From Halobacillus sp. Marseille-Q1614 (GTDB lineage Bacteria > Bacillota > Bacilli > Bacillales > Halobacillaceae), in NCBI RefSeq assembly GCF_902809865.1, contig NZ_CADDWH010000001.1, positions 2,356,001 to 2,420,000 on the forward strand: 64,000 bases of DNA. The letters run 5' to 3'. Numbering within the stretch: the first letter of the stretch is position 1; each line of letters opens with the position of its first letter. Positions 15,681 to 23,685 of the stretch are shown here, piece by piece. The translations under genes and the position numbers were made by a program. Below the pieces are notes generated by a model. That model saw nothing but the letters and a program-made list of their open reading frames with translations. It was not told the origin of the DNA and searched no databases.

Positions 15681-17123
15681 CTAAGATATCTGCCATTCTT
15701 TTTCTCTAATATCCCGGCTGCTGGATGTTGTACCCATTGCCTGCAAATGTTTGCGATATAAATACATAACGAACAGATGAGCTTTTGCCTGGGTGTATTT
15801 ATAAATAAACCACGGCAAGGATGGAAGATAGTCGTGTATCGCAACGATACATTGTGAAGTGTTGGGTATTTGTCTGAATTCAAGTCGCCCTCTTTTATTC
15901 TTCTTCGGATCAAAGAAAACTCCACCGGTCAGATAGTATAAGGCTCTATTTGCTGTACTTCTTTCTTTCGAATAGGACAGCTTTAAAAGGGGCTCCTTCG
16001 GATAGGTAAGCTTAATTTTATAGTTTCTTTGATCATCAACTTCAGCTGTGACGAGGGGTGAGAACTTATCCGACAGCCACTGGATATAATGCCGGGCAGC
16101 CCATTGTGCATCTTTTCCTTCAGGAAGCTCAATTCTCTGGACGGACCGGACATCCTGCTGTCGTTTAGGAGCTTTGGATTTTTTCTTACTTGACGCTGAT
16201 TGCTTTTCTTCCTTTTTTAAAGACCATTCAGCCGATTCTTTAAAAGTCATTTTACCATAGCTCACTTCCTCCTCCATGTTCCTTGTATCTGCTGTCATCG
16301 GATGAATCAGGCTTTCGATGAGGGGATAAACCATTTCCTTAGGAGACCCCGTCGTTATGCTGACCCATAGACGGGATAATTTAACCGTAATAAATGGGAC
16401 ATCAAAAAGCCTCGGCTTCTTGCCCATGGCTTGTGCTGTCTGGATCATCATATCTTTGTAAGTCATAATATCAGGCCCCCCTACATCAATGGCCTTGCCG
16501 GAAAGATTCTCGTTATCGATACTTTTATCAAGGGCAGTGAGTACGTCTGGTAAGGCAATCGGATGTGTGTTAATCCTCGTCCATTTTGGCAGCGCCATTA
16601 CGGGAAGCCTTTTTACAAGCTTGGCTAAAATAGGGAAAGAAGACCCTTTTGGCCCGACGATCAGCCCGGCTCTGATGGTAGTAACCGGAACGCCATAAGC
16701 TCTTAAGACCTCTTCGACTTCCAGCCTGCTCCTTAAATGCCGCGACAGCCTTTTAGCCTTAGGGATGATACCGCTTAAATAAACGATTTGTTTTATTCCA
16801 TTTTTCCTGGCAGCTTGGGCAAAGTTATCGGCTAGGATGACATCCATATCTTCAAAAGTCCCTTGCGTCAGCTTCGCCGATGGCAGCATCGAGTGAACGA
16901 GATAAACCGCAATATCCGCTCCTTCTAACCCTTTTTCTGCGTCATCCAGCGAGTACAAGTCACAGGAACGCCATGTCACATGAGCGCTGTCTTCTTTCTG
17001 ATCACCGTTTCTCGAAAGAGCAATCACATCAGCATATTTTGTAATTTTATCTAATAGGTTACTTCCTATATATCCACTTGCCCCGGTAAGGGCAATAACC
17101 GGCCGTTTTGTTTTTTCTTTCAT
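15681..17123 (-). CDS. NAD(P)H-binding SDR-like protein with C-terminal extension
   Basis: A 480-residue protein. The first ~290 residues are an atypical SDR: TGASGYIGSNLL nucleotide loop, DLYSLDDAEKGLEGADIAVY, VYLSGIIPK, and a TIRAGLIVGPKGSSFPILAK segment typical of NmrA/DUF2867-type proteins. A charged Lys/Ser-rich linker (~300-330) leads to a ~150-residue C-terminal domain, including YYLTGGVFFDPKKNKRGRLE, that resembles the DUF2867 region. The catalytic Tyr-x3-Lys is not evident, so it may bind rather than turn over NAD(P). The start has AGGAGG upstream; function unknown. Confidence 0.65.
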   Translation of the reverse strand: MKEKTKRPVIALTGASGYIGSNLLDKITKYADVIALSRNGDQKEDSAHVTWRSCDLYSLDDAEKGLEGADIAVYLVHSMLPSAKLTQGTFEDMDVILADNFAQAARKNGIKQIVYLSGIIPKAKRLSRHLRSRLEVEEVLRAYGVPVTTIRAGLIVGPKGSSFPILAKLVKRLPVMALPKWTRINTHPIALPDVLTALDKSIDNENLSGKAIDVGGPDIMTYKDMMIQTAQAMGKKPRLFDVPFITVKLSRLWVSITTGSPKEMVYPLIESLIHPMTADTRNMEEEVSYGKMTFKESAEWSLKKEEKQSASSKKKSKAPKRQQDVRSVQRIELPEGKDAQWAARHYIQWLSDKFSPLVTAEVDDQRNYKIKLTYPKEPLLKLSYSKERSTANRALYYLTGGVFFDPKKNKRGRLEFRQIPNTSQCIVAIHDYLPSLPWFIYKYTQAKAHLFVMYLYRKHLQAMGTTSSSRDIREKEWQIS

Positions 17124-17143
17124 TTTTCTAGAAACCTCCTATA

Positions 17144-17155
17144 CGGTTACATTTA
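17144..17155. promoter_or_regulatory. Shared 12-bp motif upstream of the SDR-like gene
   Basis: CGGTTACATTTA occurs here 20 bp before the gene start and again at 18834-18845 before the acyl-CoA synthetase gene, same strand and similar distance. It is a possible common operator. Confidence 0.35.
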
Positions 17156-17194
17156 CCCTTCTCTTAAAAAATTTAACTTTTCCATTAGTTTTAA

Positions 17195-17221
17195 AAAGCT
17201 GTCTCCATTTAGAGACAGCTT
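17195..17221 (-). terminator. Terminator after the acyl-CoA synthetase gene
   Basis: AAGCTGTCTC pairs with GAGACAGCTT, followed on the minus strand by TTTTT. Confidence 0.75.
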
Positions 17222-17227
17222 CCTTAA

Positions 17228-18808
17228 TTATTTAACCATTTTATCCTGGTCTTTCCAAAATTCTTTTCTAAGCTTCACTTTTTGAATTTTTCCAGAGGCC
17301 GTCTTAGGTAATTCCACCACAAACGAAAAGCTTTTCGGCACTTTAAAATGTGCAAGCTTTTCCCTGCAGTATAACGTTAATTCTTCTTCTGAAAGCGTGT
17401 GGCCATCACGTACGACGATGACCCCGTGAGGAACTTCTCCCCATTTTTCATGCGGCACGGCAATCACGGCTGTTTCTAAAATGGAAGGATGATCATAAAG
17501 TGCCGCTTCTACTTCAATAGAAGAAATATTTTCTCCGCCGCTGATGATGACATCCTTTTTTCTATCGACGATCTCAATAAAACCGTGTTCATCCACTACG
17601 GCCATATCCCCTGTATAGAGCCAGCCATCGCGGATCGTATCATTCGTCGCTTCCGGATTTTTATAATACCCTTCCATTACGTTGTTGGACCTTGTGGCGA
17701 TCTCACCAATCGTTTTCCCATCGTGCGGCACAGGTTCTCCAAGCTCATCAAAAACTTTTACTTTAGAGCCTATCATAGAGTAACCTGTTTTTGCTTTAAG
17801 AAGGTACTTTTCCTCCGCAGATAAGTCCTGCTCGGAAGACCGTAAGATTGTCGTTGTAACGAGCGGTGTAATCTCGGTCATTCCATATACTTGGATAAAC
17901 TCCCAGCCCAAGTCTTCTTCCACTTTTCTCACAAAAGCCGGCGGAGGAGCGGAACCCGCAATGACCACCCGGACCTCTTGGTCGATTTCCGGCTTTTGAG
18001 ATTCATATTGCTCAAAGATCATATTTAATACAGTCGGGGCCATATGCATGACGGTGACGTTGTGATTTTTTACTTTATTTAAAATGACTTCTGGATCTGT
18101 TTTTCGCAGCATTACTTGTGTGGATCCGTTCATCGTATAGTAAAAGGGCGAACCCCACCCATTCACGTGAAACATAGGAAGAACGTGGAGCAAAGTATCC
18201 TGGTCTGACACTCTTAAATGATGCATCGTAGATAAGGCATGTAAATAATTAGAACGGTGGGAAAGTAACACTCCTTTAGGATTTCCTGTCGTTCCACTTG
18301 TATAAAGCAAGCTTGCTATATCTGTCTCTTCTAACGGAACCCGGTCAACAGGTTCAGAAGAAAATTGGTCTCTCCACCGTTCATAGCTTTCATATCCTTC
18401 CTTAGCTTCCCCATGAATAATTACTTTTTCCAAAGAGGGTACTTCGTGTATGACCGACTCGACCAGCGGGTAGAGTTCCTCATCAACAAATAAGACCTTG
18501 CTTTCACTATGAGTCAGAATAAACTTATAATCAGCCGGCTTTAATCTAGTATTTAACGGTGTCATGACCCCGCCGACTTGAAAAACCCCATAAAAGCCTT
18601 CGAGCATTTCCAAAGTGTTAGGAGCCAAATAAGCGATCTTATCTCCTTTTTTCACCTGGAGATCCTGCAGGCCTCTTGAAAGCTGGTTCACTCGTTCATT
18701 TAACTGACGGTAAGTCAACGTTCTGTCATCACCTATAACAGCGTCTTTTTCACCATATAATTCTACAGCTCTGTCTAAACAATCGGTTAATACTAATGGC
18801 ACATGCAT
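17228..18808 (-). CDS. Acyl-CoA synthetase (AMP-forming)
   Basis: A 526-residue ANL-superfamily enzyme that adenylates a carboxylic acid and transfers it to CoA. Motifs: P-loop LLYTSGTTGNPKGVLLSH near 170, VYGMTEITPLV near 300, YTGDMAVVDEHGF near 395, the hinge DRKKDVIISGGENIS near 415, and the catalytic Lys in PKTASGKIQK near the end. It resembles the medium-/long-chain fatty acid ligases of Bacillus rather than acetyl-CoA synthetase; chain length cannot be read. The ATG at 18808 is preceded by AAGGGG; an in-frame start further upstream has no ribosome binding site and would add a non-family tail. A cre-like site overlaps the leader. Confidence 0.85.
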   Translation of the reverse strand: MHVPLVLTDCLDRAVELYGEKDAVIGDDRTLTYRQLNERVNQLSRGLQDLQVKKGDKIAYLAPNTLEMLEGFYGVFQVGGVMTPLNTRLKPADYKFILTHSESKVLFVDEELYPLVESVIHEVPSLEKVIIHGEAKEGYESYERWRDQFSSEPVDRVPLEETDIASLLYTSGTTGNPKGVLLSHRSNYLHALSTMHHLRVSDQDTLLHVLPMFHVNGWGSPFYYTMNGSTQVMLRKTDPEVILNKVKNHNVTVMHMAPTVLNMIFEQYESQKPEIDQEVRVVIAGSAPPPAFVRKVEEDLGWEFIQVYGMTEITPLVTTTILRSSEQDLSAEEKYLLKAKTGYSMIGSKVKVFDELGEPVPHDGKTIGEIATRSNNVMEGYYKNPEATNDTIRDGWLYTGDMAVVDEHGFIEIVDRKKDVIISGGENISSIEVEAALYDHPSILETAVIAVPHEKWGEVPHGVIVVRDGHTLSEEELTLYCREKLAHFKVPKSFSFVVELPKTASGKIQKVKLRKEFWKDQDKMVK

Positions 18809-18827
18809 GTGCTTAATTCCCCTTCCA

Positions 18828-18845
18828 TAAAAGCGGTTACATTTA
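18828..18845 (-). promoter_or_regulatory. cre-like site and shared motif upstream of the acyl-CoA synthetase gene
   Basis: TGTAACCGCTTTTA (reverse of 18828-18841) matches the cre consensus at 12 of 14 positions. It overlaps the 12-bp motif CGGTTACATTTA (18834-18845) shared with the gene downstream. Upstream, TTGAAA and TAAACT 17 bp apart suggest a sigma-A promoter. Confidence 0.4.
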
Positions 18846-18902
18846 AGTTTAATGAAAATTCTGTCATATTTCAAATGATTGTTACATAACAGGTTCCATA
18901 AT

Positions 18903-18940
18903 AAAAAGGGGGAATGGTTTAACCATTCCCCCCTTTTTTT
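18903..18940. terminator. Strong bidirectional-type hairpin
   Basis: AAAAAGGGGGAATGGTTTAA and its complement form a long perfect stem ending in T7. It immediately follows, and touches, the stop codon of the small membrane gene at 18939. Confidence 0.85.
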
Positions 18941-19235
18941 ACATTCCACCTATCCCAATAGCTGCCAATAAAATATATACCATTAAAAGAAACGCGAAGA
19001 AATTAAGTAAGATTAGAAGCCACTTTAAAAATCCAGTTCCTTTAAAAGCAATTAGTCCTCCTGAAAGTGGAAAAACAAGCATAAGAACAAACGCAATCTT
19101 TCCAAGTCCCCAGTAACTGAACCCAGTTACCATAAGTGTGAACATAACTATAAAAATCGCAAATAATACGAGAGAAATCATATTAAATTTCTTCTTACGC
19201 TGTGTGTCATCATTAAAGCTATATCCGTTTAACAT
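18939..19235 (-). CDS. Small membrane protein of unknown function, 98 aa
   Basis: A 98-residue protein with a hydrophilic N-terminus (NDDTQRKKKFN) and three predicted membrane helices at about 20-38, 45-60 and 68-92. GGGGGG lies five bases before the ATG. No family is recognised. It is a single-gene unit ending at the hairpin directly after its stop. Confidence 0.65.
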   Translation of the reverse strand: MLNGYSFNDDTQRKKKFNMISLVLFAIFIVMFTLMVTGFSYWGLGKIAFVLMLVFPLSGGLIAFKGTGFLKWLLILLNFFAFLLMVYILLAAIGIGGM

Positions 19236-19353
19236 ATTTACCCCCCTAAAACAAAACTGCCTACTCTATTATATGCTTAATGATCTATTACAGAAAGTGT
19301 CGATTTACGGAATTCTGCGGAACATTTTTTAGGAAATATGGAAAACAAATGGC

Positions 19354-19862
19354 CTAGCTTTCTATGAGTTTATACATATAACACTCGTCTACAAAGGTAT
19401 GATTGATTTTAAGAGAATCTTTTTTTACCCCCTCAATTTCAAAGCCTGCTTTTTGATAGAGGTGAACAGCCGGCTTATTATCTACGGCTGTCGTCAGTTC
19501 AAGCCGTGAACTTTTTTTGACACTGCCCATTTTTCAATTGCTTTAAAGAGTTTTGTCCCCATCCCTTGTCCCCGATACCCTTGATCCACTCCAGCCGCTA
19601 AATAAACGGAATGCTTGTTACGAATGGCTTGGCCTCCAATAGCTATAATATATCCTTTAAGCTTGCCATCCAGTTCTGCGACCATAATCGTAGAATTCGG
19701 CATACTGGTGATCTTTTTAATTTTTTCTTTTTCTTCTTCAATATTGGAATCTCTCTCACCTGGTTCCATTAACATATACTCAGACTCTTTTTCCACCTTG
19801 TTGATCAGCTGCAGGAAAGCAGGCGCATCTGCAGGTGTAATATGCCTAATAATCATAATCAT
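19354..19862 (-). pseudogene. GNAT N-acetyltransferase gene with a single-base frameshift
   Basis: The N-terminal part (from 19862 or 19856) reads IIRHITPADAPAFLQLINKV then GYRGQGMGTKLFKAIEKWA, the acetyl-CoA binding motif of GNAT enzymes. At an A7 tract (19512-19518) the frame stops nine residues later. In the -1 frame the family's C-terminal half continues perfectly: RLELTTAVDNKPAVHLYQ, KAGFEIEGVKKDS, ending at TAG 19354. Restoring one A would give an intact ~168-residue protein. The damage may be a true mutation, a slippage-prone (phase-variable) tract, or a sequencing error. Acceptor substrate unknown. Confidence 0.78.
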
Positions 19863-20041
19863 CCACCTCTCATGCACTATTTCTTCATAATCCTTGATAA
19901 TACCTTTTACTATTATAAATTAAGTAAATGGAACCGCTAAGTAGCATTCGACAGGATCGGCCAATATTTCCTGGGAAATGATTAACTTTTCGATTTAATC
20001 CGTACATGGTAGGATGAGAGTATTACATATGAAGGAGCTGC

Positions 20042-20428
20042 ATGTTTATGTTCAAATCACTATCTACAAAACAGGCACCAGAAGCAATCGGACCTTACTC
20101 TCAAGCTGTGGAAACAGGAGACCTGTTGTTTATTTCCGGACAGATCCCGCTCGACCCTGAAACTATGGAATTTGTATCAGATAATGTGAAAGAACAAACT
20201 GAACAAGTGATGAAAAATATCGGTGCTATTCTCCAAGAAGCTGGACTAAGTTATAAACATATTGTAAAGGCAAATATTTTTATGGATTCTATGGATGATT
20301 TCGCTGTAGTAAACGAAGTGTATGCCAGCTTTTTAAGTGAGCCTTATCCTGCTAGAGCGGCGATCCAAGCAGCAAAGCTGCCTAAGGGAGCCAAAGTTGA
20401 AATTGAAGCTATTGCTGTAAGAAAATAA
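20042..20428 (+). CDS. ridA: RidA family enamine/imine deaminase
   Basis: A 128-residue RidA (YjgF/YER057c/UK114) protein. Conserved segments are AIGPYSQAV, LLFISGQIPLDP, and YPARAAIQAAKLPKGAKVEI with the catalytic Arg. RidA removes reactive 2-aminoacrylate and other enamines made by PLP enzymes. AAGGAG precedes two possible ATGs, 20042 and 20048; the first is kept but the second has better spacing. Monocistronic with its own terminator. Confidence 0.9.
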   Translation: MFMFKSLSTKQAPEAIGPYSQAVETGDLLFISGQIPLDPETMEFVSDNVKEQTEQVMKNIGAILQEAGLSYKHIVKANIFMDSMDDFAVVNEVYASFLSEPYPARAAIQAAKLPKGAKVEIEAIAVRK

Positions 20429-20431
20429 AGT

Positions 20432-20463
20432 GAAAGCAGAGCAAATTTTGCTCTGCTTTTTTT
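20432..20463 (+). terminator. Terminator after ridA
   Basis: AAAGCAGAGCA-AATT-TTGCTCTGCTTT followed by T's is a clean intrinsic terminator. Confidence 0.85.
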
Positions 20464-20704
20464 GGCTATGATATCCGGCGGCTTCTGTGAGAGAAGACGA
20501 CTCCCTTTCCGCGGACGACCTGCCAAGCCTCCTCGCTAGCTGCGGGGTGTCGGCAGGCCGTTTTTTAAAGCAGGAGTGTCGCACCTCCGTCTTGCAAAGA
20601 GAAACTCTCTTTCACCTATCCTGGCGTCTGCCTTACTTTTATTAACTTAAATAAAACCTCACCTATAAAGGTGCTATCCCCAAAGGTAATCTTTGCTCTG
20701 CTTT
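20447..20704. repeat. MITE-like intergenic repeat (copy 2), flanked by 13-bp direct repeats
   Basis: The reverse strand carries the core TTTAAAAAACGGCCTGCCGA then CACCCCGCAG, AGCGAGGAGGCTTG and TCCGCGGAAAGGGAGTCG, typical of a Bacillaceae intergenic repeat. TTTGCTCTGCTTT occurs at both 20447-20459, inside the ridA terminator, and 20692-20704, over the stop codon of the next gene. That is what an insertion duplicating its target would leave. No gene is present. Confidence 0.5.
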
Positions 20705-20933
20705 AATCTTCATCTTTGATATCTCTGTCTTTTGGAAGTGGTTCACTTAAATATTCAATCATTGATTCCCTGTACTTTTCTATCTGCTGAAAATACGTAT
20801 CAAACTGCTGCTTATTAATCATATCTTTTTCACCGTCAAAAACCGAACGGATCTTTCCTGTTTGCACCAGTCTTTCCACATGCGTCACCGGTACATCAAG
20901 GTACTCTGCAGTTTCTCTTACTGTTAAATACAT
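20703..20933 (-). CDS. Excisionase-type (MerR-like) helix-turn-helix protein
   Basis: A 76-residue protein with LTVRETAEYLDVPVTHVERL then VQTGKIRSVFDG, the winged-helix pattern of the excisionase/MerR N-terminal domain, followed by a short helical tail. Such small proteins act as DNA-binding adaptors; no integrase is nearby, so a stand-alone regulator is more likely than phage excision. The ATG at 20933 is ten bases after GGAGG. It is divergent from the 151-residue gene at 21032 (98-bp spacer), which it could regulate. Confidence 0.7.
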   Translation of the reverse strand: MYLTVRETAEYLDVPVTHVERLVQTGKIRSVFDGEKDMINKQQFDTYFQQIEKYRESMIEYLSEPLPKDRDIKDED

Positions 20934-20995
20934 CTCACGCACTCCTCCATTATTCGTCTTTTCTAATCACTACATGCTCTCGCCCTTTTGTCTAT

Positions 20996-21003
20996 GCTAT
21001 AAT
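20996..21003 (+). promoter_or_regulatory. Extended -10 promoter
   Basis: TGC then TATAAT (20998-21003), an extended -10. It overlaps the first in-frame ATG (21002), so translation must start at 21032. Confidence 0.55.
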
Positions 21004-21031
21004 GAATCAATTACTAGTGCTGGAGGTTACT

Positions 21032-21487
21032 ATGCTCACTTTTGAAGAAAAATTAAGTATTATTGAAGAATTTAAAGAACTTAAGAAAAGCCCTATCTCT
21101 CTTGGACGAGTGAATTTTCACTTTGAAGAAAGTCTTTATGATAAAAAGAATGTCGTTTATCACTTACACCCTAACCGCAATGGTTTTGTCTATGGTGCTG
21201 AAATCGAAGGCTGTGAAACAGATGACCGTGGAATGGTGAATATCCGGGACTATAATGAAAACGAGCTTCGCACCATTATTAGAGAAGCTATTGACTCCTT
21301 GTCAAAGACACCTGCTGAGAAAAATCCGATTATGGAAGAATGGTTGAACCGCTCTGGACAATCTCTAGTACTTATGCGCGAAGATGATGGGTACAACGTG
21401 TATGCCGAAGAAACGCTCGAAGGAACTTTCAATTCTTATAGTGAAGCGGCTAACTTCCTCGAACAGGAAGGGTTTAATCGCATATAA
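21032..21487 (+). CDS. Conserved-type protein of unknown function, 151 aa
   Basis: The ATG at 21032 lies five bases after GGAGG. The product is an acidic soluble protein: TFEEKLSIIEEFKELKKSP, then LGRVNFHFEESLYDKKNVVY, ETDDRGMVNIRDYNENEL and GTFNSYSEAANFLEQEGF. No signal peptide, membrane segment or catalytic motif stands out, and I do not recognise a family. It is divergent from an excisionase-type regulator and ends in two stacked terminator hairpins. Confidence 0.65.
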   Translation: MLTFEEKLSIIEEFKELKKSPISLGRVNFHFEESLYDKKNVVYHLHPNRNGFVYGAEIEGCETDDRGMVNIRDYNENELRTIIREAIDSLSKTPAEKNPIMEEWLNRSGQSLVLMREDDGYNVYAEETLEGTFNSYSEAANFLEQEGFNRI

Positions 21488-21547
21488 AAGGAGCCTGCTA
21501 AAGGCTCCTTTCAGGCTGCCTGAATAGTTTCGGCAGCCTGATTTTTT
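21487..21547 (+). terminator. Tandem terminator hairpins
   Basis: AAAGGAGCCT-GCTAA-AGGCTCCTTT is followed by CAGGCTGCC...GGCAGCCTG and a T7 run. Confidence 0.8.
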
Positions 21548-21576
21548 TGGTTATTATTCTTTTCCTTCATAAAATT

Positions 21577-22653
21577 TTATTGGTAAGCAGGCAGGGTGAA
21601 GCTGATCGTTGTCCCGTGTCCAATTCTGCTCGCCGCCTTCATCATTCCTTCGTGCTCTTCAATAATTCTCTTGGAAACCGGCAGCCCGAGCCCGCTTCCC
21701 CCTTCAATAAACTTCTTCGTCTCTTCTGACTGATAGAACAATTCAAAGATATGAGGCAGATCATTATCCAGAATCCCGTGGCCGTTATCCGTAACTTCTA
21801 CCGTAATCTCCCCCTTCTTTTCCTTCAGAAGGATATCTATTTTCTTCTCCTCTTTATCCATATATTTAAGACTGTTGTTCATGATATGGACTAAGACTCT
21901 TCTTAATTGATCAGTGTCTATTCTTGCAAAATAAGGTTTGACCTCTTCCGCTTTAAACGTAAAGACGACCTCATCCCATTCCGTTTCAAACTCAGCCATG
22001 ACTTCTATTAAAAATTCGCGCATATCTACTTTTCTATATCGAAAGGAGAGTCTTCCCATATCTAATTGGGAATGCTGAAAAAGTTCGTCAATCATCCGCT
22101 CAATGACGATTGTCTTCATGTGAATATTCGAAATAGGTGTCTTCACCTGTTCCGGCAGAGGACGGTCATGTGAACGGATTTCCTCCACCTGCTCTTTCAT
22201 ATAAGTTACTGGATTCTTTAAGTCGTTGGACAAATTGTCAATCAGCTTCCGACGATTTTCCATGTACTTTTCTTTCACTTCCAGCGACTCTATAAGCTGC
22301 AGCCTCATTTCCTCAAAAGAATCCGACAGCTTTCCAATCTCATCTTTCCTCATCCGAACGAAAGGAGTATCCAGCTGTCCTGAACTGATTTCTTCGGAAG
22401 CCTGTGTAAGCTTCTTCATCGGTTTAAGTATATATCTACCTACATAATAGATAAACAAACTGTTGCTGATAAGTAGAAGCAAAAGCCATCCGATAAGATG
22501 AATGAATGTAAAGGTAAGGTGCTGATTCCCTTCACCACTTCCGCCAAAGTCTAACATATATAAAAGAAGATAACCTTCAATTAATAAGAATAGTAAACTT
22601 GGTATAATTACGATCGCAACGTTCGACCGCACAAACCGTTTCCGAATCGACAT
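21577..22653 (-). CDS. Histidine-kinase-like sensor lacking the phosphoacceptor histidine
   Basis: A 358-residue membrane sensor kinase. Two membrane helices (about 12-34 and 50-70) flank a very short extracytoplasmic loop. HAMP spans ~72-125. The dimerisation segment reads NLSNDLKNPVTYMK where kinases have S-H-D/E-L-K/R-T-P, so Asn143 replaces the phosphoacceptor His (codon AAC instead of CAC at 22225-22227). The ATPase domain looks intact: N-box HIMNNSLKYM, G1 VTDNGHGI, F-box FELFYQ, G2 GGSGLGLPVSKRI. No response regulator is adjacent. It may be a pseudokinase, a partner in a heterodimer, or use another acceptor. AAGGAG precedes the ATG. Confidence 0.82.
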   Translation of the reverse strand: MSIRKRFVRSNVAIVIIPSLLFLLIEGYLLLYMLDFGGSGEGNQHLTFTFIHLIGWLLLLLISNSLFIYYVGRYILKPMKKLTQASEEISSGQLDTPFVRMRKDEIGKLSDSFEEMRLQLIESLEVKEKYMENRRKLIDNLSNDLKNPVTYMKEQVEEIRSHDRPLPEQVKTPISNIHMKTIVIERMIDELFQHSQLDMGRLSFRYRKVDMREFLIEVMAEFETEWDEVVFTFKAEEVKPYFARIDTDQLRRVLVHIMNNSLKYMDKEEKKIDILLKEKKGEITVEVTDNGHGILDNDLPHIFELFYQSEETKKFIEGGSGLGLPVSKRIIEEHEGMMKAASRIGHGTTISFTLPAYQ

Positions 22654-22810
22654 GATTCCCGCTCCTTTATTTCCGTAATGACTTTAGCATATACCAAACA
22701 TAAAGGAGACGTCTACACAAAGCGTAAGTACAGCTTTCATTAACTCTTTTTTCAGGTAGAGCATATAATGGCCTAAGCCCAATTTAAGGATGTATGAGAG
22801 GAAGGAGCTT

Positions 22811-23551
22811 ATGTATTCAATAAACCAGAGAGCACCTTTTCGCCAGCCGACCATCGTTGCTTTTGCCAGAGGAGACGTAAATGGAGACGGTGTTCCTGAT
22901 AACGTTTATCTCACCGGACAGAAACCAAACGGTACAGGCAGCCCGTTTACTACAGAAATTACCCTTGTCATACAAGATGGACGAACACAAGCTTTCTACA
23001 GTGTTCCATTAGCTTCCAATGCTGGTTATGAACCTTCTCTTTTTCTAGGAGATTTTACAGGCGATCAAGTCGATGACATTTTAATAAGTATTAATTCCGG
23101 TGGAAGCGGCGGATTTTATTTTTACTATATTTATTCTTTTTTAAATAACGAAGCTGACGAAATCTTTAATTATGAAACGTTTAACGACCAGTATCTCTAC
23201 GACGTCATGTATCAGAACAATTATAAAGTTCTGGTTACCAACCAGACGTTAAATACCTCATTTATTATTGATATAAGTAATCGGGGAGAAGATTATCTGT
23301 CGGAAATCTATCTGCCAAATGGCGAGTTAAAAGCACCGGTTCAAGGGTTTGTATCCGGATTGAATACGGCCTATCCAATTGATTTTAATGGAGACGGCGT
23401 ATTCGAACTGTTTGCGTTTCAGCGTATTGCCGGACGATACAATGCCGATGGACTGGGTTTAGTCCAGACTCCCCTGACCTGGAATGGAAAAGAGTTTGTT
23501 ATTTATAATGATTTTCAGTATGTGGCGGTTTTAGGCACTGCTAATGAATAA
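22811..23551 (+). CDS. Calcium-binding FG-GAP/VCBS-like repeat protein
   Basis: A 246-residue protein with three DxNxDG-type calcium loops: FARGDVNGDGVPDNVYLTG near 22-40, LGDFTGDQVDDILI near 79-92, and PIDFNGDGVFELFAF near 189-203. These match FG-GAP/VCBS beta-propeller repeats and spacing (~50-100 residues). Unusually it has no signal peptide or anchor although such repeats are normally extracellular. The ATG at 22811 follows GGAAGGAG. A spore- or envelope-associated role has been suggested for similar Bacillus proteins but cannot be shown here. Confidence 0.7.
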   Translation: MYSINQRAPFRQPTIVAFARGDVNGDGVPDNVYLTGQKPNGTGSPFTTEITLVIQDGRTQAFYSVPLASNAGYEPSLFLGDFTGDQVDDILISINSGGSGGFYFYYIYSFLNNEADEIFNYETFNDQYLYDVMYQNNYKVLVTNQTLNTSFIIDISNRGEDYLSEIYLPNGELKAPVQGFVSGLNTAYPIDFNGDGVFELFAFQRIAGRYNADGLGLVQTPLTWNGKEFVIYNDFQYVAVLGTANE

Positions 23552-23571
23552 CTTCATTTAACTGACAATTA

Positions 23572-23613
23572 TTTAAAGGAGCGGCAGGTTCATCCATCTT
23601 CTGCTGCTCTTTG
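23572..23613 (+). terminator. Weak hairpin after the calcium-repeat gene
   Basis: AAAGGAGCGGCAG pairs imperfectly with CTGCTGCTCTTT. It has no clear T-run, so it may not terminate efficiently. Confidence 0.35.
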
Positions 23614-23685
23614 TCCCTGCCATAATTATAGATCTCTGTTTACCTCTTTTCTAAGCTTTATAAATAGCTGAATAGGCGAAAAATG

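Noticed and set aside
20703-20933. Phage excisionase
   Set aside because: No integrase, attachment site or phage gene is close; a stand-alone regulator is more likely.
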